From Flammeovirga aprica JL-4 (GTDB lineage: Bacteria; Bacteroidota; Bacteroidia; Cytophagales; Flammeovirgaceae): a stretch of 64,000 nucleotides of DNA. The position numbers and the translations under genes were made by a program. The stretch lies in contig NZ_JABANE010000035.1 in the NCBI RefSeq assembly GCF_012844305.1, forward strand, positions 1 through 64,000. Direction: 5' to 3'. The notes under the pieces are model-generated. The model worked only from the letters and a program-made list of their open reading frames with translations, did not search any database and was not told the origin of the DNA. Positions 47,701-57,422 of the stretch are shown piece by piece (the stretch's first letter is position 1; each line of letters opens with the position of its first letter).

Positions 47701-50700
47701 AAAGTGGAACTGTTATTTCAAATACGAATGCAGGTGTTCAACTTTCATATAATTCTGCTTCTTATTTTGATGCAGGGAGTGGAAATGAACATTCAGTTTT
47801 TATTTACTCAAATGATCCATCCCAACCTTTGGTCTTACTTCCATTTACTGTTCAATATGGTGATGTGGTATTAGCCCTTTCAGACACTGTGGTAAATGAT
47901 ACCTCATATATAGGAAATCAATATTCAAAAGAAATTATCATTTATAATAATGGCTATGAAAACCTACTAATCTCAGACCTAACCTCTAACATTCCAGCTA
48001 TTCTATTTGATGAAACGAATCTAACTGTTCCATCCAACGATTCAGTTATTATTAAGATCGAAAGACTTTCTGAGATTGTTGAAAATATAGAGGGAAATAT
48101 CACATTCAAAACAAATGATCTTTCACAACAGAATGTTGAAATTCCTGTCTCTATTCATAATATAGATTATCCAGAAGTGGAAGTGACAAAAAGCCTTCTA
48201 CAGTTCAATGGTTATTACCAAAGAACTATAGGGTTATTGGATTCATTTATTGTTAAAAACCGAAGAGTTTTACCTTTAACCCTTGAAGTCACAGTAGAGT
48301 CTGATACCCCAACTCCTTGGTTCACTATAAATGATTCAACCACATTAGCTGCCTTCTCTTTGGATGAAAATATTGAGAAAACATTAAGAATTGAAATCAA
48401 GGAGAATTTACCTACTGGTGATTATTCAGGAAAAGTAATAATTAAAACAAATGATCCTTTTCAACCACAACTAGAGATAGCTATAGAACTTACAGTTAAT
48501 CCATCTCCACATCTTTCAGTGGTTGAGTTTATTCATTTTGATCAAAGATATATTGATAGCACCAATACTTTTTTGGCTGTCATTGAGAACATAGGAGATG
48601 AAGATTTAAACTTGAGCTACGATGAATCCAATCTTCAGTTTTTCGGACTTATAAATAATACGGCTCTTACTTTAGGAGCAAATGAAAAAGATACACTACA
48701 GTTTGATTTTAATCCATTAAGTGAAAACGAAGTGACAGAAAATTTGTCAATTCTAACGAATATGGCAGATACAGTACCCTATGAAATTCGATTTTCAGGT
48801 AATGGTGTTTTTGAGAGAGAAGTTGAAGTAACGGAACGATTCAGCACTTTTGATATTGATTTTAATGAAACGGCAAATGGACAACTAAATATTGAAAATA
48901 CTTCAGATCATTCGGCATTGTATAAAATTGTCGTAAAAGAGAAATCATCTGATGAGGTCATAGATCGCCCTGCTTCAACTTACAATGATGGTTTTAATGT
49001 TCTAATTCTAGGTAGTGGAAGAGATGAGTGGCTGAAACAGTCAGTGGATGAACTTTATGCTACAGGAAGGTTTACCTCCGTTTCAGGAATTAACGCTTTT
49101 GACTATACACCTAGTATTCCTCAGATAGAAGATTTTGATGTGATCTTAGTGAATGGGATTTTTGGTTATGACAATTCTGAAAAATTAGGTAATGTTCTGC
49201 ATCAATACATTGAAAAAGGGGGAAGTGTTGTACTATCAGCCTTCGTAAATTTAGAAAGTTCAGATCAGATTTTGGGTTTATGGAAAGAAAACGATTATGA
49301 TCCTATTGAGGTAACGAATGAACAATTAAGTACAAAAGGGAATGGTATTGCAGATAATACTCACCCTTTGTTAGATGGGGTTAATTACTTTGATACTTAC
49401 AATAGATTAGGAATTCCAACGAACAAGATAAAAACGGATACAGAAGTATTGGTGAGTTATAACGATGGTGTTCCTTGTGTTTTAAAACGTAATATCAATA
49501 ACAAAAGCATTTTCTATGTAAACTCTTATACAGCTTATTGGACAGAAGGTTCTGATGGAGGACAACTTTTTGCCAATGTGATTCATGAGGCATATAATGT
49601 AAATGCAGGATCTTCATTATCGTGGGTTACATCTTCTATACCTTTTGAAGGTGAAATAGGTGCGGGTCAGTCACTGGATTTTGATTTTCTGATTAATGAA
49701 CATCAAGATATTTTTGGAGGAAGTCATTCGGCAAGCTTACAAGTATATGTGACAGAGGGGAATTATGATGTATTAAAAACAACATCATATATAGATGTCA
49801 ATGTTCAAGCAACCCATTTAATTTCAGTGGACAGTACATTTGTAATTAATAATGAGCGACAATATAAAAGTATACCCAAGCGTATCACTTTAGAAAATAA
49901 AGGGGCAGGGTACTTTTACATTGATGAGACCTTATTAAGTTCAGATAAAATAAACATTGAAGATACCGACATTAAAGACAGTCAAATCAATCCCTACACT
50001 TCTTACTATTATGATATCACTTATCAAGCGGATGAAGTTGGTATAGTAAAAGATTCCATCACATTAGTAGGTACAGACGGTGAGAAAGTGGTATTTTCCA
50101 TAGAAGGTAATGTGGTACCTAATGGTACGTTGAGTTTTGAAAATACATTAGTGATCAATGTTGAACATGATGAAAAGAAAATCGTTTCTCATACCTTTAC
50201 CAATCCAGAAACAGGTTCCGTTGATTTTATATTGAGTAGTTATTATGAGGAGGCAGTGTTGGAAAATCTTTACTCCAATTCATCTTTACAGACCACAGGA
50301 CAAGAGTATTCATTTACTAGTAGTAATGATGTTGGAGGCCCTTCTTTTGAGTGGATTGACATCACAACAACTGGAACGGAGCTTATATTAGGAGATGATG
50401 AATCCTTTAAATTGCAAAACCTGAGTTGGGACTTTATCTTATATGAAAAGCATTACGAGAACATCTATATTTCCTCTAATGGCTACCTTACCTTTGATAA
50501 AGAGAATACAACTGTTTTTGAAAACGAAGAATTACCTAATACCAGTAAACCACATAGTATCATTGCACCACTTTGGACCGATTTAACACCACAGAGGTCA
50601 GGCACTATTCATTATGCATTGGATGATGATAAATTGATAGTTCAGTATACAAAAGTATCCACTTATGATAATTTTGAAGGAGAAAATACCTTCCAAGTGG

Positions 50701-52982
50701 TGTATTGGAAAAATGGACTGATTCAATACAATTACAAAAATGTTGAAGCCAATGAATATACCATAGGGATTGAAAATTATGCAGGTTATGAAGGATTAAC
50801 TATCGCTTATAATTCAAATGAAATCACTGCTAATACAAGTTATCATCTTACACCTCCCAAAAGAGTTTTGGTACCTCAATCTACAAGGTTTACTTTAGAA
50901 GGAGGGGGAAGTAAAGAAGTATATTTTGCAGTGAATGCAGAGGACCTTTTTTATGCGGATAATTTTGAACAGTCAATTACAATTCAAACCTCAAATCCTG
51001 ATTATCCGGCTTATCAATTAGATATAGACTTTAATGTGCTCAGGGGAATTCATATAAAAGATACGATCCCCAATCAGACAGTAGAGTTAAAAGATTCTAT
51101 TAAAATAGATATGACTCAATACTTTTCTTCTTCATTAGAAGATACAAATATCAATTTTTCGGTACAGCCTAACCCTTATCTTACCTTTAAAGAAATTGAT
51201 GGCACTTTGACAATAATTGTTGACCACTACTTTGATCATATGCAATCTATATCTGTTATAGCGAGTCAAGGTGATATTAGTAATCAGCAGTCTTTTAGTT
51301 TGAATACATTTACTGATAAGCCCTATATCAAAAAAGAAATAACCGATAAAACACTCCTTATTGGAGGTACCTATTCTTTTAACCTTAAGGATTACTTTGG
51401 TTTCCCTACGAATGAAGAGATGTATATGATCGAATTGGAAGATGAAGCAAAAGCAAATTATTCAATTGAAGATTCCATTTTAACTCTTCAAACTAATCAT
51501 ATTTTTGGTAAGGAGAACGGCCTTGAAGTAAAACTGATAGCCTTAAATTCTAAAGGGTCAATAACACAGATTTTCAATATTGTCAGTTATAACAATCGTC
51601 CAGAAGGTAAAGGCGATGATATCGTCATTGATATAGTAGAAAGTGAAAGCTATCTTTTGGACCCCTCTGCAATATATAGTGATAGAGACGGGCATTCATT
51701 ACTTTATAAAGTATTTATCCCAACGAACACAATAATTAAAGTCGAAAAAGCAGAAGGTTCAAGTTTCAAAATAACGCCATTAGATAAAGGCATAGCGTCA
51801 CTTATGTTTACAGTTGATGATGGCTATCAGTCTATCAACGACACTATCAATATAACTGTGGAAGGGAATTATTCGCCAGTTCAAAATATTACGATTGAAG
51901 ATCAGGAATTGATTTTAGGTTTTACTAAAGAAATAGATATTAGTAACGTATTTGTAGATCCTGAAGATGCTCTTTTGTCCTATGAAGTAAGTACTTCCAA
52001 TGAAAATGTTGAAGCTGAGATAGAAGGGACTTCACTGAAGTTAAAAGCATTGGAAGAAGGAAAAGCTTCAATTAATATTATAGTTTCAGATGGAGAGAAG
52101 AAAAGTGAAATAGCTTTTAATGTAATAGCCTTAAATAATGCTGTTACTTTAATCAAGGATATAGATGATGTACAAATGTATATTACTGATGAAGGAATTT
52201 TGATGGATATGGACACTATTTTTAATGATGTAGACGGTCATGATTTAAGCTATAACATAGAAATAGATGATAATAGTGTACTTTCACAAAGAAAGCTAAC
52301 GGGTAATCTTTATGAATTTATACCTATGGAAATAGGTGAAGCTTTAATTGTAATTACAGCAACCGATTCTTATTCAGAAGTATCAACCTCATTTAGTGTC
52401 AATATTCCTAACCGTATTCCTGTGCTTCTGAAAAAAATGGAGGATCAAGAATTCTACCTATCGGATCAACAACAACTATATATTATCTCCGATTATTTTG
52501 AAGATCAAGATCAGCACCCTTTAAATTATAGTATCAGTACTACTAACTCAGATTTTGTGACTTTTAATTTAATCGAAAAAACATTAGAAATTCAGTTTAA
52601 TCAAGCGGGTAATGGTATAATTACTGTACAAGCGGAAGACGATTATAACGGAAGTATTAGTACTAGTTTTGAATTGACTGTTTTAGAAGATACTATCCCC
52701 ACCTCTTTAGAAAACTCAATCACAACCCAAAGATTAGATATTTACCCTAACCCCGTGAGCGATAGAATACATTTTACTTTAGCCAACTCTCAAAAATTAA
52801 AAATGATAAAATTGTTTGATGTTTCTGGACAGGAAATAAAGGATTTTGTGATAGAACCTACTATAAATTCAGAAGGAAATAATTATACTATTGATGTACG
52901 AAACCTATCACAAGGAATGTATTTTATCAGAATCAAAACAGTTGATCAGAATTTCCTATCTTCAAAATTTATAAAAAAATAG
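44760..52982 (+). CDS. Giant subtilisin-like (S8) serine protease with multi-domain C-terminal region and T9SS sorting domain
   Basis: A 2740-residue exported protease. The signal region could be cut by signal peptidase I (LDSLAQ) or modified as a lipoprotein (IISC, Cys21). The S8 catalytic triad is complete: Asp212 (VMDAGIDVDH), His266 (EHGTHVGG), Ser445 (GTSMACPH). After it come choice-of-anchor-D/HYDIN-like Ig repeats. A lectin- or nidogen-like module (about 797-963; NIIAPYWTDLDS) is repeated at about 1861-2024 (SIIAPLWTDLTP). Between them, about 1411-1615, lies a domain resembling a class I glutamine-amidotransferase/ThuA fold (NVLILGSGRDEWLKQ, FDVILVNGIFG). Cadherin-like repeats and a type A sorting domain (LDIYPNPVSD, about 2658-2740) end it. 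Likely secreted by T9SS; substrate unknown. Confidence 0.92.
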   Translation: MNICSKLLLYFSTIFMTIISCSLDSLAQGNSDLILQKYEEHIIRVKLKKDKIDAFTQLNNSSSDQGIITTGDSQLDALNERYGITKLQRVFPYSSKFEEKHRHYGLHLWYEFTFTTDESPDIVAENFSTFTDFEISKPVNRKVLSEGKYTAFEASKIKGFSSEVSMNDPFLSNQWHYHNTGQNNGVVGADISLYDAWEINSGSSNVIVAVMDAGIDVDHIDLEDNIWVNQIEIPNNGVDEDGNGYIDDINGFNFVSNNGDIEAGEHGTHVGGTISAVNNNSIGVAGVAGGNGNSNGVKLMSCMNFANNGSNGGFAQAFVYATDNGAVISQNSWGHTTPSYFDQEILDAIDYFIAEAGSENDSPMKGGIVIFASGNSNDNDLYYPGYYEPILTVASTTNEDQKAYYSNYGDWVDIAAPGGETISNAEKGILSTLPNDTYGYFQGTSMACPHVSGVAALVVSAAKGNMTNTELRSILENAVDDISAQNPLFNGKLGTGRINAYKALQSIKTIGVTPEEIIFNVYENQPQSQKVTVFNISDNSVNFDLTSNSSYFSFDETNVELGIDETKEITITFNPEGFDFGNYKENILFDSNVDFNVDVQINVYEEPNIYVDSVSVNFGEVYQGFTKTRQIEIYNNAFAQLELSAIQSSATSFEIETTSITVPPYGNVFLPVTYSTLNALDENAVLTFSTNDLENTSFSIPLSASIYPNAPPVISTTDSINLKQAESGIITSTFQIENTGTDDLKYSFQPQRNENAISQLTTVKENYYNQAQFEKGDSLYLKGREVVENYGSSTHQFYQWTSQQVTYQWNDIRSKGQNYQLLDEGSTTYAFNQFEFPFFSTLHQSITVFSNGYLQLGNSSSSQWNNTSFPVNDAVNNIIAPYWTDLDSVEVTILEEQNKLVIQYQGQYFHKPESEAKFQVVLHKSGEIDFYYHTITLSHKGTVGLENENAEEGLLIAFNNSFIQNERAIHITPSYFQFSPESGTVISNTNAGVQLSYNSASYFDAGSGNEHSVFIYSNDPSQPLVLLPFTVQYGDVVLALSDTVVNDTSYIGNQYSKEIIIYNNGYENLLISDLTSNIPAILFDETNLTVPSNDSVIIKIERLSEIVENIEGNITFKTNDLSQQNVEIPVSIHNIDYPEVEVTKSLLQFNGYYQRTIGLLDSFIVKNRRVLPLTLEVTVESDTPTPWFTINDSTTLAAFSLDENIEKTLRIEIKENLPTGDYSGKVIIKTNDPFQPQLEIAIELTVNPSPHLSVVEFIHFDQRYIDSTNTFLAVIENIGDEDLNLSYDESNLQFFGLINNTALTLGANEKDTLQFDFNPLSENEVTENLSILTNMADTVPYEIRFSGNGVFEREVEVTERFSTFDIDFNETANGQLNIENTSDHSALYKIVVKEKSSDEVIDRPASTYNDGFNVLILGSGRDEWLKQSVDELYATGRFTSVSGINAFDYTPSIPQIEDFDVILVNGIFGYDNSEKLGNVLHQYIEKGGSVVLSAFVNLESSDQILGLWKENDYDPIEVTNEQLSTKGNGIADNTHPLLDGVNYFDTYNRLGIPTNKIKTDTEVLVSYNDGVPCVLKRNINNKSIFYVNSYTAYWTEGSDGGQLFANVIHEAYNVNAGSSLSWVTSSIPFEGEIGAGQSLDFDFLINEHQDIFGGSHSASLQVYVTEGNYDVLKTTSYIDVNVQATHLISVDSTFVINNERQYKSIPKRITLENKGAGYFYIDETLLSSDKINIEDTDIKDSQINPYTSYYYDITYQADEVGIVKDSITLVGTDGEKVVFSIEGNVVPNGTLSFENTLVINVEHDEKKIVSHTFTNPETGSVDFILSSYYEEAVLENLYSNSSLQTTGQEYSFTSSNDVGGPSFEWIDITTTGTELILGDDESFKLQNLSWDFILYEKHYENIYISSNGYLTFDKENTTVFENEELPNTSKPHSIIAPLWTDLTPQRSGTIHYALDDDKLIVQYTKVSTYDNFEGENTFQVVYWKNGLIQYNYKNVEANEYTIGIENYAGYEGLTIAYNSNEITANTSYHLTPPKRVLVPQSTRFTLEGGGSKEVYFAVNAEDLFYADNFEQSITIQTSNPDYPAYQLDIDFNVLRGIHIKDTIPNQTVELKDSIKIDMTQYFSSSLEDTNINFSVQPNPYLTFKEIDGTLTIIVDHYFDHMQSISVIASQGDISNQQSFSLNTFTDKPYIKKEITDKTLLIGGTYSFNLKDYFGFPTNEEMYMIELEDEAKANYSIEDSILTLQTNHIFGKENGLEVKLIALNSKGSITQIFNIVSYNNRPEGKGDDIVIDIVESESYLLDPSAIYSDRDGHSLLYKVFIPTNTIIKVEKAEGSSFKITPLDKGIASLMFTVDDGYQSINDTINITVEGNYSPVQNITIEDQELILGFTKEIDISNVFVDPEDALLSYEVSTSNENVEAEIEGTSLKLKALEEGKASINIIVSDGEKKSEIAFNVIALNNAVTLIKDIDDVQMYITDEGILMDMDTIFNDVDGHDLSYNIEIDDNSVLSQRKLTGNLYEFIPMEIGEALIVITATDSYSEVSTSFSVNIPNRIPVLLKKMEDQEFYLSDQQQLYIISDYFEDQDQHPLNYSISTTNSDFVTFNLIEKTLEIQFNQAGNGIITVQAEDDYNGSISTSFELTVLEDTIPTSLENSITTQRLDIYPNPVSDRIHFTLANSQKLKMIKLFDVSGQEIKDFVIEPTINSEGNNYTIDVRNLSQGMYFIRIKTVDQNFLSSKFIKK

Positions 52983-53201
52983 ACTAATTCTACACTATCG
53001 TTATAAGGCTATAGCTTACACACGTACTTTATAAATAATTTTAATTATTGTAAGTGTTTGATATTCAAAACAATTATAATTAAATTAATGTTTTGTATGG
53101 TAACTCAAAAAATTAGAAGTATACACTAACTCATGTAATTACCACTCATTAAATTTAAATGTATTTTACTATCATCTTGACCCTTCTAAATAACACAAAA
53201 A

Positions 53202-53675
53202 ATGAAAAGGATTAATAAGCGTTCGTTTTATTACAGGTACTCACTACTCCAAAAAAGTATTTTAATGGTACCCGTAATCAGTTTGGTTTTTCTACTAGTG
53301 TACCCTCTTTCGTTTGATCAGGCCAAATTAGCTAATTTTATTTTATTCGCTTTCAGTGGACTCAGTCTAATGTTAGTGATCAATAAAAAAAACTATTTAA
53401 AATGGGATTTGAATGAGATCGAAATTAAGGTAAAGGGAACTCCTAAAACTACACTTAAGAAAGACAGGATTGATGAGTTCTCCATTAATGGAACCACATT
53501 CATTGTAAAACTTTACAACGGAAAAGAGCAGGTTTTCGATCTGAAAGGCTTAAGAAGTAATGAATTAGATTTATTCTGTTCTACTTTTAAGGAAGCTATT
53601 AATGAATCGGAAAAAACAGAAATTCTATTTCACAACTATAATAAAATGTCTCTAATCTATAAGGATGATCAATAA
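53202..53675 (+). CDS. Small two-helix membrane protein with PH-like C-terminal domain
   Basis: This 157-residue protein has two adjacent membrane helices (about residues 19-37 and 43-60, SILMVPVISLVFLLVYPL and ANFILFAFSGLSLMLVI), then a soluble beta-rich domain (LKWDLNEIEIKVKG...TTFIVKLYNGKEQVFDLKG) reminiscent of bacterial PH-like domains. No catalytic motif. It stands alone between the protease gene and a transglutaminase gene, with a terminator after it. I do not recognise a named family; the PH-like reading is tentative. Confidence 0.75.
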   Translation: MKRINKRSFYYRYSLLQKSILMVPVISLVFLLVYPLSFDQAKLANFILFAFSGLSLMLVINKKNYLKWDLNEIEIKVKGTPKTTLKKDRIDEFSINGTTFIVKLYNGKEQVFDLKGLRSNELDLFCSTFKEAINESEKTEILFHNYNKMSLIYKDDQ

Positions 53676-53700
53676 ATAGTATGAAATAAAAAGAAACGAA

Positions 53701-53735
53701 AAGATCTCAATACAATTCATATTGAGGTCTTTTTT
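53701..53735 (+). terminator. Terminator after the two-helix membrane protein gene
   Basis: AAGATCTCAATA (53701-53712) pairs with TATTGAGGTCTT (53720-53731) around a 7-base loop, with one G-U pair, and a T run follows. It lies 26 bases after the stop codon. Confidence 0.85.
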
Positions 53736-53835
53736 ATTATAGTACTAATGAACAATTAAATCCTCTTTAAACTATTTTTATTTTAAGCAATTGATCAGTA
53801 ACTTTCAAATCAAACAATAAATTATCCTAATTAGA

Positions 53836-54807
53836 ATGTCATTGAACCTTCCCTTACAAAGATTTTTTTTAGTTATCCTTTTGATCGTTACAAATTCTGT
53901 GTTTGGCTTTTCACCAAAAGAAAATGTAGATCAGTATGTCAAAGAAAATTATCCTAAACGATTTTCTTCCATTGAAAAGTTTGCCAATAGAGTGAAAAGC
54001 GACTTCAACACAAAGGAAGAACAAGCTAGAGCTGTTTATTGTTGGATGGCTTACAATATTAGTTATAATGTAAAAGGACTTAATGAGCAAAAAGTTTTTA
54101 AGTATTCATATAGCAATGAAGCTCAAAAATTGGAGATAGAAAAACAGATTTTTCAGGAAATTGCTCAAGATGCTTTGAAAGATAAAACAGCAGTTTGTGA
54201 TGGTTATTCTAAGTTGTATAAAGCAGTTTGTGATCAATTATCGATTGAATGTGAAGTTGTAGAAGGTTTTTCAAGAGTTTATTTATCAGACTTAAATAGA
54301 AAATTCCAAAATCCAGATCATGCATGGAATGCGATAAAAATTGATGGGAAATGGTATTTAGTTGATGTTACTTGGGGGGCAGGGTATTTAGATGAATCTA
54401 TGAAGTTTGTTTGGGAATATGAACCACTTTACTTTAAAGGGAGCCCTGAAGTATTTTTCAGAAATCACTATCCTTCAGATACAAAATGGCTGTTTTTAAA
54501 TAAGTCATTGACAGATTTTACCAATCAACCTTTATATTATCTAACCTCAATAACAAAAAGTACGGAAGTTGTCTCTCCATTGACAGCATTTATAAGTGCA
54601 AAAAAACAAGTTGAAATCAAAATAAAGACGGAATTGGATGCCAAAAAATTCACTTACGCTTTTGATACAGAACAATATTTACAAGAGTTTAAAGTGAAGT
54701 ATAATAATGACACGCTATCTTTATTGGTTTCCCCTCCAAAACGTAAAAGTAAACACCTGACCATTTACTATGACGGAAGTGGGATCATAACCTATAAATG
54801 TAAATAG
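53836..54807 (+). CDS. Exported transglutaminase-like protein
   Basis: This 323-residue protein has an N-terminal signal (FFLVILLIVTNSVFG) and a transglutaminase-like cysteine-protease fold with the complete triad: Cys121 (TAVCDGYSKL), His162 (DHAWNAIKIDGKW) and Asp177 (LVDVTWGAG). Such domains in Bacteroidota cleave or ligate peptides in the periplasm or on the cell surface. The C-terminal third (residues 235-323) is beta-rich and without recognised motifs. The gene is monocistronic, flanked by terminators at 53701 and 54859. The domain call is secure; whether it is a protease or a cross-linker is open. Confidence 0.88.
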   Translation: MSLNLPLQRFFLVILLIVTNSVFGFSPKENVDQYVKENYPKRFSSIEKFANRVKSDFNTKEEQARAVYCWMAYNISYNVKGLNEQKVFKYSYSNEAQKLEIEKQIFQEIAQDALKDKTAVCDGYSKLYKAVCDQLSIECEVVEGFSRVYLSDLNRKFQNPDHAWNAIKIDGKWYLVDVTWGAGYLDESMKFVWEYEPLYFKGSPEVFFRNHYPSDTKWLFLNKSLTDFTNQPLYYLTSITKSTEVVSPLTAFISAKKQVEIKIKTELDAKKFTYAFDTEQYLQEFKVKYNNDTLSLLVSPPKRKSKHLTIYYDGSGIITYKCK

Positions 54808-54858
54808 TCTTCTAAAAAAACTTAAAGGTAACAAGCTCTCATTGAATTGCTTTAACGG

Positions 54859-54910
54859 AAAGCTCAATTAATGTTGTACTATAAATAACACTAATTGAGC
54901 TTTTTATTTT
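54859..54910 (+). terminator. Terminator after the transglutaminase-like gene
   Basis: AAAGCTCAATTA (54859-54870) pairs perfectly with TAATTGAGCTTT (54892-54903); inner TGTT/AACA pairs shorten the loop. T-rich sequence follows to 54910. Confidence 0.85.
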
Positions 54911-55037
54911 ATCAAGACTTATAACATTGTTAAAAATAAATTCCTTGTAATACGTTAATAAGGCCCCAAATATTATTAATAAGATATTTTATCAGACAAA
55001 ATCCTAGAATCTTTGTCCAGAAGCAATTAATAATATA

Positions 55038-55811
55038 ATGAGAAAACTAATCCTGCTATGTCTGATGGTTTATTATAACCCTTTATTCGGACAAACTTTA
55101 CAACAAAATAACGACGATCTTGAACATCATAGAAGCGATCATTTTAAAAGAGATATCAAAAAGACCACCTTCATCCCCAAAGGACAATGGTTAGTTGGTA
55201 CTACTTTTAAATATAAAGAGAATTCCACTGAAAATTTCAAATTTCTAATGATGGAAGAATGGACAGGCAATGGCTACAATTTTGATGTTAGTCCATTTGT
55301 CGCTTATTTCCTAAGAGATGATTTTGCAGTAGGTGCTAGATTTACCTACAACAGATCATTTTCACAAGTGGACAATATGAAAATTGCCATTGATGATGAT
55401 ATTTCATTTACCATTCAAGGCCAAGAAGAAATATCCCACACCTTTTATTCTACACTATTTATGAGGCATTATCTTACGCTAGGGAATAGTAAAAGATTTG
55501 CACTTTTTAATGAAGTGGGGATATCATATGGATATGGTCAATCAAAAAGTATGACGCATGGAGAAACTCCTTCAGATACGAAAGGAACTTACTCTGTAAT
55601 TAATGAATTTAATATTGGTGTATCACCAGGAATGGTAGCTTTTATCAATGATAATGTTGCGTTGGAAGTAATGATCGGAATTATGGGATTCTCCAATAAA
55701 TGGGTCCAACAAACAGAAAACCAAGTAACTGAAGGTTGGAGGAGAACAAGTGAAGCCAACTTCAATATTGATATTTTTTCCTTGAACATTGGATTAGCCT
55801 TTTACATTTAG
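55038..55811 (+). CDS. Outer-membrane beta-barrel protein (porin-like)
   Basis: This 257-residue exported protein has a signal peptide (LILLCLMVYYNPLFGQ). Alternating amphipathic strands of 8-10 residues (FDVSPFVAYFLRDDFAVGARFTYN, then a terminal NIDIFSLNIGLAFYI) suggest a small barrel, ending in an aromatic-hydrophobic C-terminus. It lies 3 bases before the PCMD lipoprotein gene, and the pair is surely one transcript. It may anchor or export its partner at the outer membrane. No named family is recognised. Confidence 0.8.
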   Translation: MRKLILLCLMVYYNPLFGQTLQQNNDDLEHHRSDHFKRDIKKTTFIPKGQWLVGTTFKYKENSTENFKFLMMEEWTGNGYNFDVSPFVAYFLRDDFAVGARFTYNRSFSQVDNMKIAIDDDISFTIQGQEEISHTFYSTLFMRHYLTLGNSKRFALFNEVGISYGYGQSKSMTHGETPSDTKGTYSVINEFNIGVSPGMVAFINDNVALEVMIGIMGFSNKWVQQTENQVTEGWRRTSEANFNIDIFSLNIGLAFYI

Positions 55812-55814
55812 AAC

Positions 55815-57368
55815 ATGAAAATATATAAACTATTTACCTTATTAACCCTATTCATTTTTAGCGTTTCATGTATTGAAAATGATCTGCCTTACCCTAAAGT
55901 GTTGGGAGAAATTTTGTATATCAAAATGAGTGATCAAGTAGGAGAGTCCACAATATCTTCTGCTGAACAAACTGCTAAAGTTTATGTAAATGCCTCTAGT
56001 GATCTGTCAGATTTAAGTATTGATTCACTAGTGATCACTGAAGGAGCAAGTATTTATCCTAATCCAGATTCTGTAAATGATTTTACCGATGATGTGGAAT
56101 TTACAATTTCCACCTATCAAGATTATGATTGGAAAGTGGTTGTAGAAAAAGCCATGCCGGAGGTGGAAGTTCTAAAATTTGAAGTAGAAGATCAACGTTC
56201 AACGGTGATTGATAATGGACTTCAGCTTATTACAGTAGTGATGCCAGCGGAGTATGATTTGACGAATGTAAATATCACATCTTTTGAGTATACGCCTGAA
56301 GAACATAAGCTTTCACCTGATTATACTACAGTCCATGATTTGAGTGATACCGTTTCTTTTTTCTTTTCAGAAATGTTAGAATGGAAAGTGATCGCTATGC
56401 ATGAATCATCCATGTTTACTGCTTTTACTATTGATGGCCAAATTTCTTCAACGATTCATTTTGATTCTGAAAGCGTAGAAGTATTGATGCCTTCAACCGC
56501 AGATTTATCCAATTTAAGAATTTCAAACTTTCATTATTTACCGGAAAACAGTACAATCACACCAGGTGATGAAGTAACGGATTTTTCATCTCCAGTTCAT
56601 TATCTCTTTGAAGATGGAACAGAATGGGTTGTGACGGTTACGAAAGAAGAAGTAGAGGAAGAACAAGTTTTGTTTAGCGATTTCAGAACTTGGTTTTTAA
56701 AAGGAGATTCAGAAAGTAAGGGCTATTATTTGCCGGGAAATAATTTGACCACACCATGGAGAAGTGGTGATAAAGGGGCTGATGAAGTAATAATTCCTGC
56801 TCATTTGCACACCGTATTTCCAGATCCAAACCCAACTAATCCATCTGGAGCAAAGCTTGAAACAAAGTCTGTGTTAGGTAAACTAGCTGCGGGTTCGTTA
56901 TTTACAGGTGAAATTCACGGCTCAGGTTTTGATAAAGTGGATACTGATTTTGGCGTTCCGTTTACAGGTAGACCCAAGGGATTCAGTACTTCATTTACTT
57001 ATGAACCTCAACCATACTCAGGTACAATGGATAAATGTGATATTTATGTCATATTACAAGTAAGAGAAGGAAGCGGTAGTAATGAAAAAAGGTATAGACT
57101 TGCAACTGCTTGGTACCGTTCTGATGAAGAAGTATCAAGCTTTAAAGATATGTCCCTTGAATTTACATACGGTGAACTATCAGGAGTACCTGATTATATG
57201 TTACCATCAGAGGAAAATATTGAAATGCCAGAACATGGTTTTTATCCTGATAAAGAGGCTGACCCGACTCATATCATCATCGTTTTTGCATCAAGTGCAT
57301 ATGGTGCAGATTTTATTGGAGGAGTAGGGAGTAAAATGATTGTCAAGCATGTACAATTAGATTACTAA
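55815..57368 (+). CDS. PCMD-domain lipoprotein with three tandem Ig-like repeats
   Basis: This 517-residue lipoprotein (Cys19 after LFIFSVS) carries three consecutive domains of about 80-90 residues. They share the pattern D-L-S/T-x-L-x-I/V near the start and W-x-V-x-V/A at the end (about 30-115, 118-205, 206-280). A C-terminal PCMD (putative carbohydrate metabolism) domain follows from about residue 290 (FSDFRTWFLKGD; YLPGNNLTTPWRSGDKGADE). PCMD proteins are surface lipoproteins of Bacteroidota linked by context to glycan use, without proven activity. It is the second gene of a pair with the outer-membrane protein. A perfect 15-bp terminator stem follows. Confidence 0.87.
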   Translation: MKIYKLFTLLTLFIFSVSCIENDLPYPKVLGEILYIKMSDQVGESTISSAEQTAKVYVNASSDLSDLSIDSLVITEGASIYPNPDSVNDFTDDVEFTISTYQDYDWKVVVEKAMPEVEVLKFEVEDQRSTVIDNGLQLITVVMPAEYDLTNVNITSFEYTPEEHKLSPDYTTVHDLSDTVSFFFSEMLEWKVIAMHESSMFTAFTIDGQISSTIHFDSESVEVLMPSTADLSNLRISNFHYLPENSTITPGDEVTDFSSPVHYLFEDGTEWVVTVTKEEVEEEQVLFSDFRTWFLKGDSESKGYYLPGNNLTTPWRSGDKGADEVIIPAHLHTVFPDPNPTNPSGAKLETKSVLGKLAAGSLFTGEIHGSGFDKVDTDFGVPFTGRPKGFSTSFTYEPQPYSGTMDKCDIYVILQVREGSGSNEKRYRLATAWYRSDEEVSSFKDMSLEFTYGELSGVPDYMLPSEENIEMPEHGFYPDKEADPTHIIIVFASSAYGADFIGGVGSKMIVKHVQLDY

Positions 57369-57374
57369 ATCTAT

Positions 57375-57422
57375 TTTAAGTACCAAAGCGATAACTAATG
57401 CTTTGGTACTTAAACCTTTTTT
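57375..57422 (+). terminator. Terminator after the PCMD lipoprotein gene
   Basis: TTTAAGTACCAAAGC (57375-57389) pairs perfectly over 15 bp with GCTTTGGTACTTAAA (57400-57414), with a 10-base loop and a T run to 57422. It lies 7 bases past the stop codon. Confidence 0.9.
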
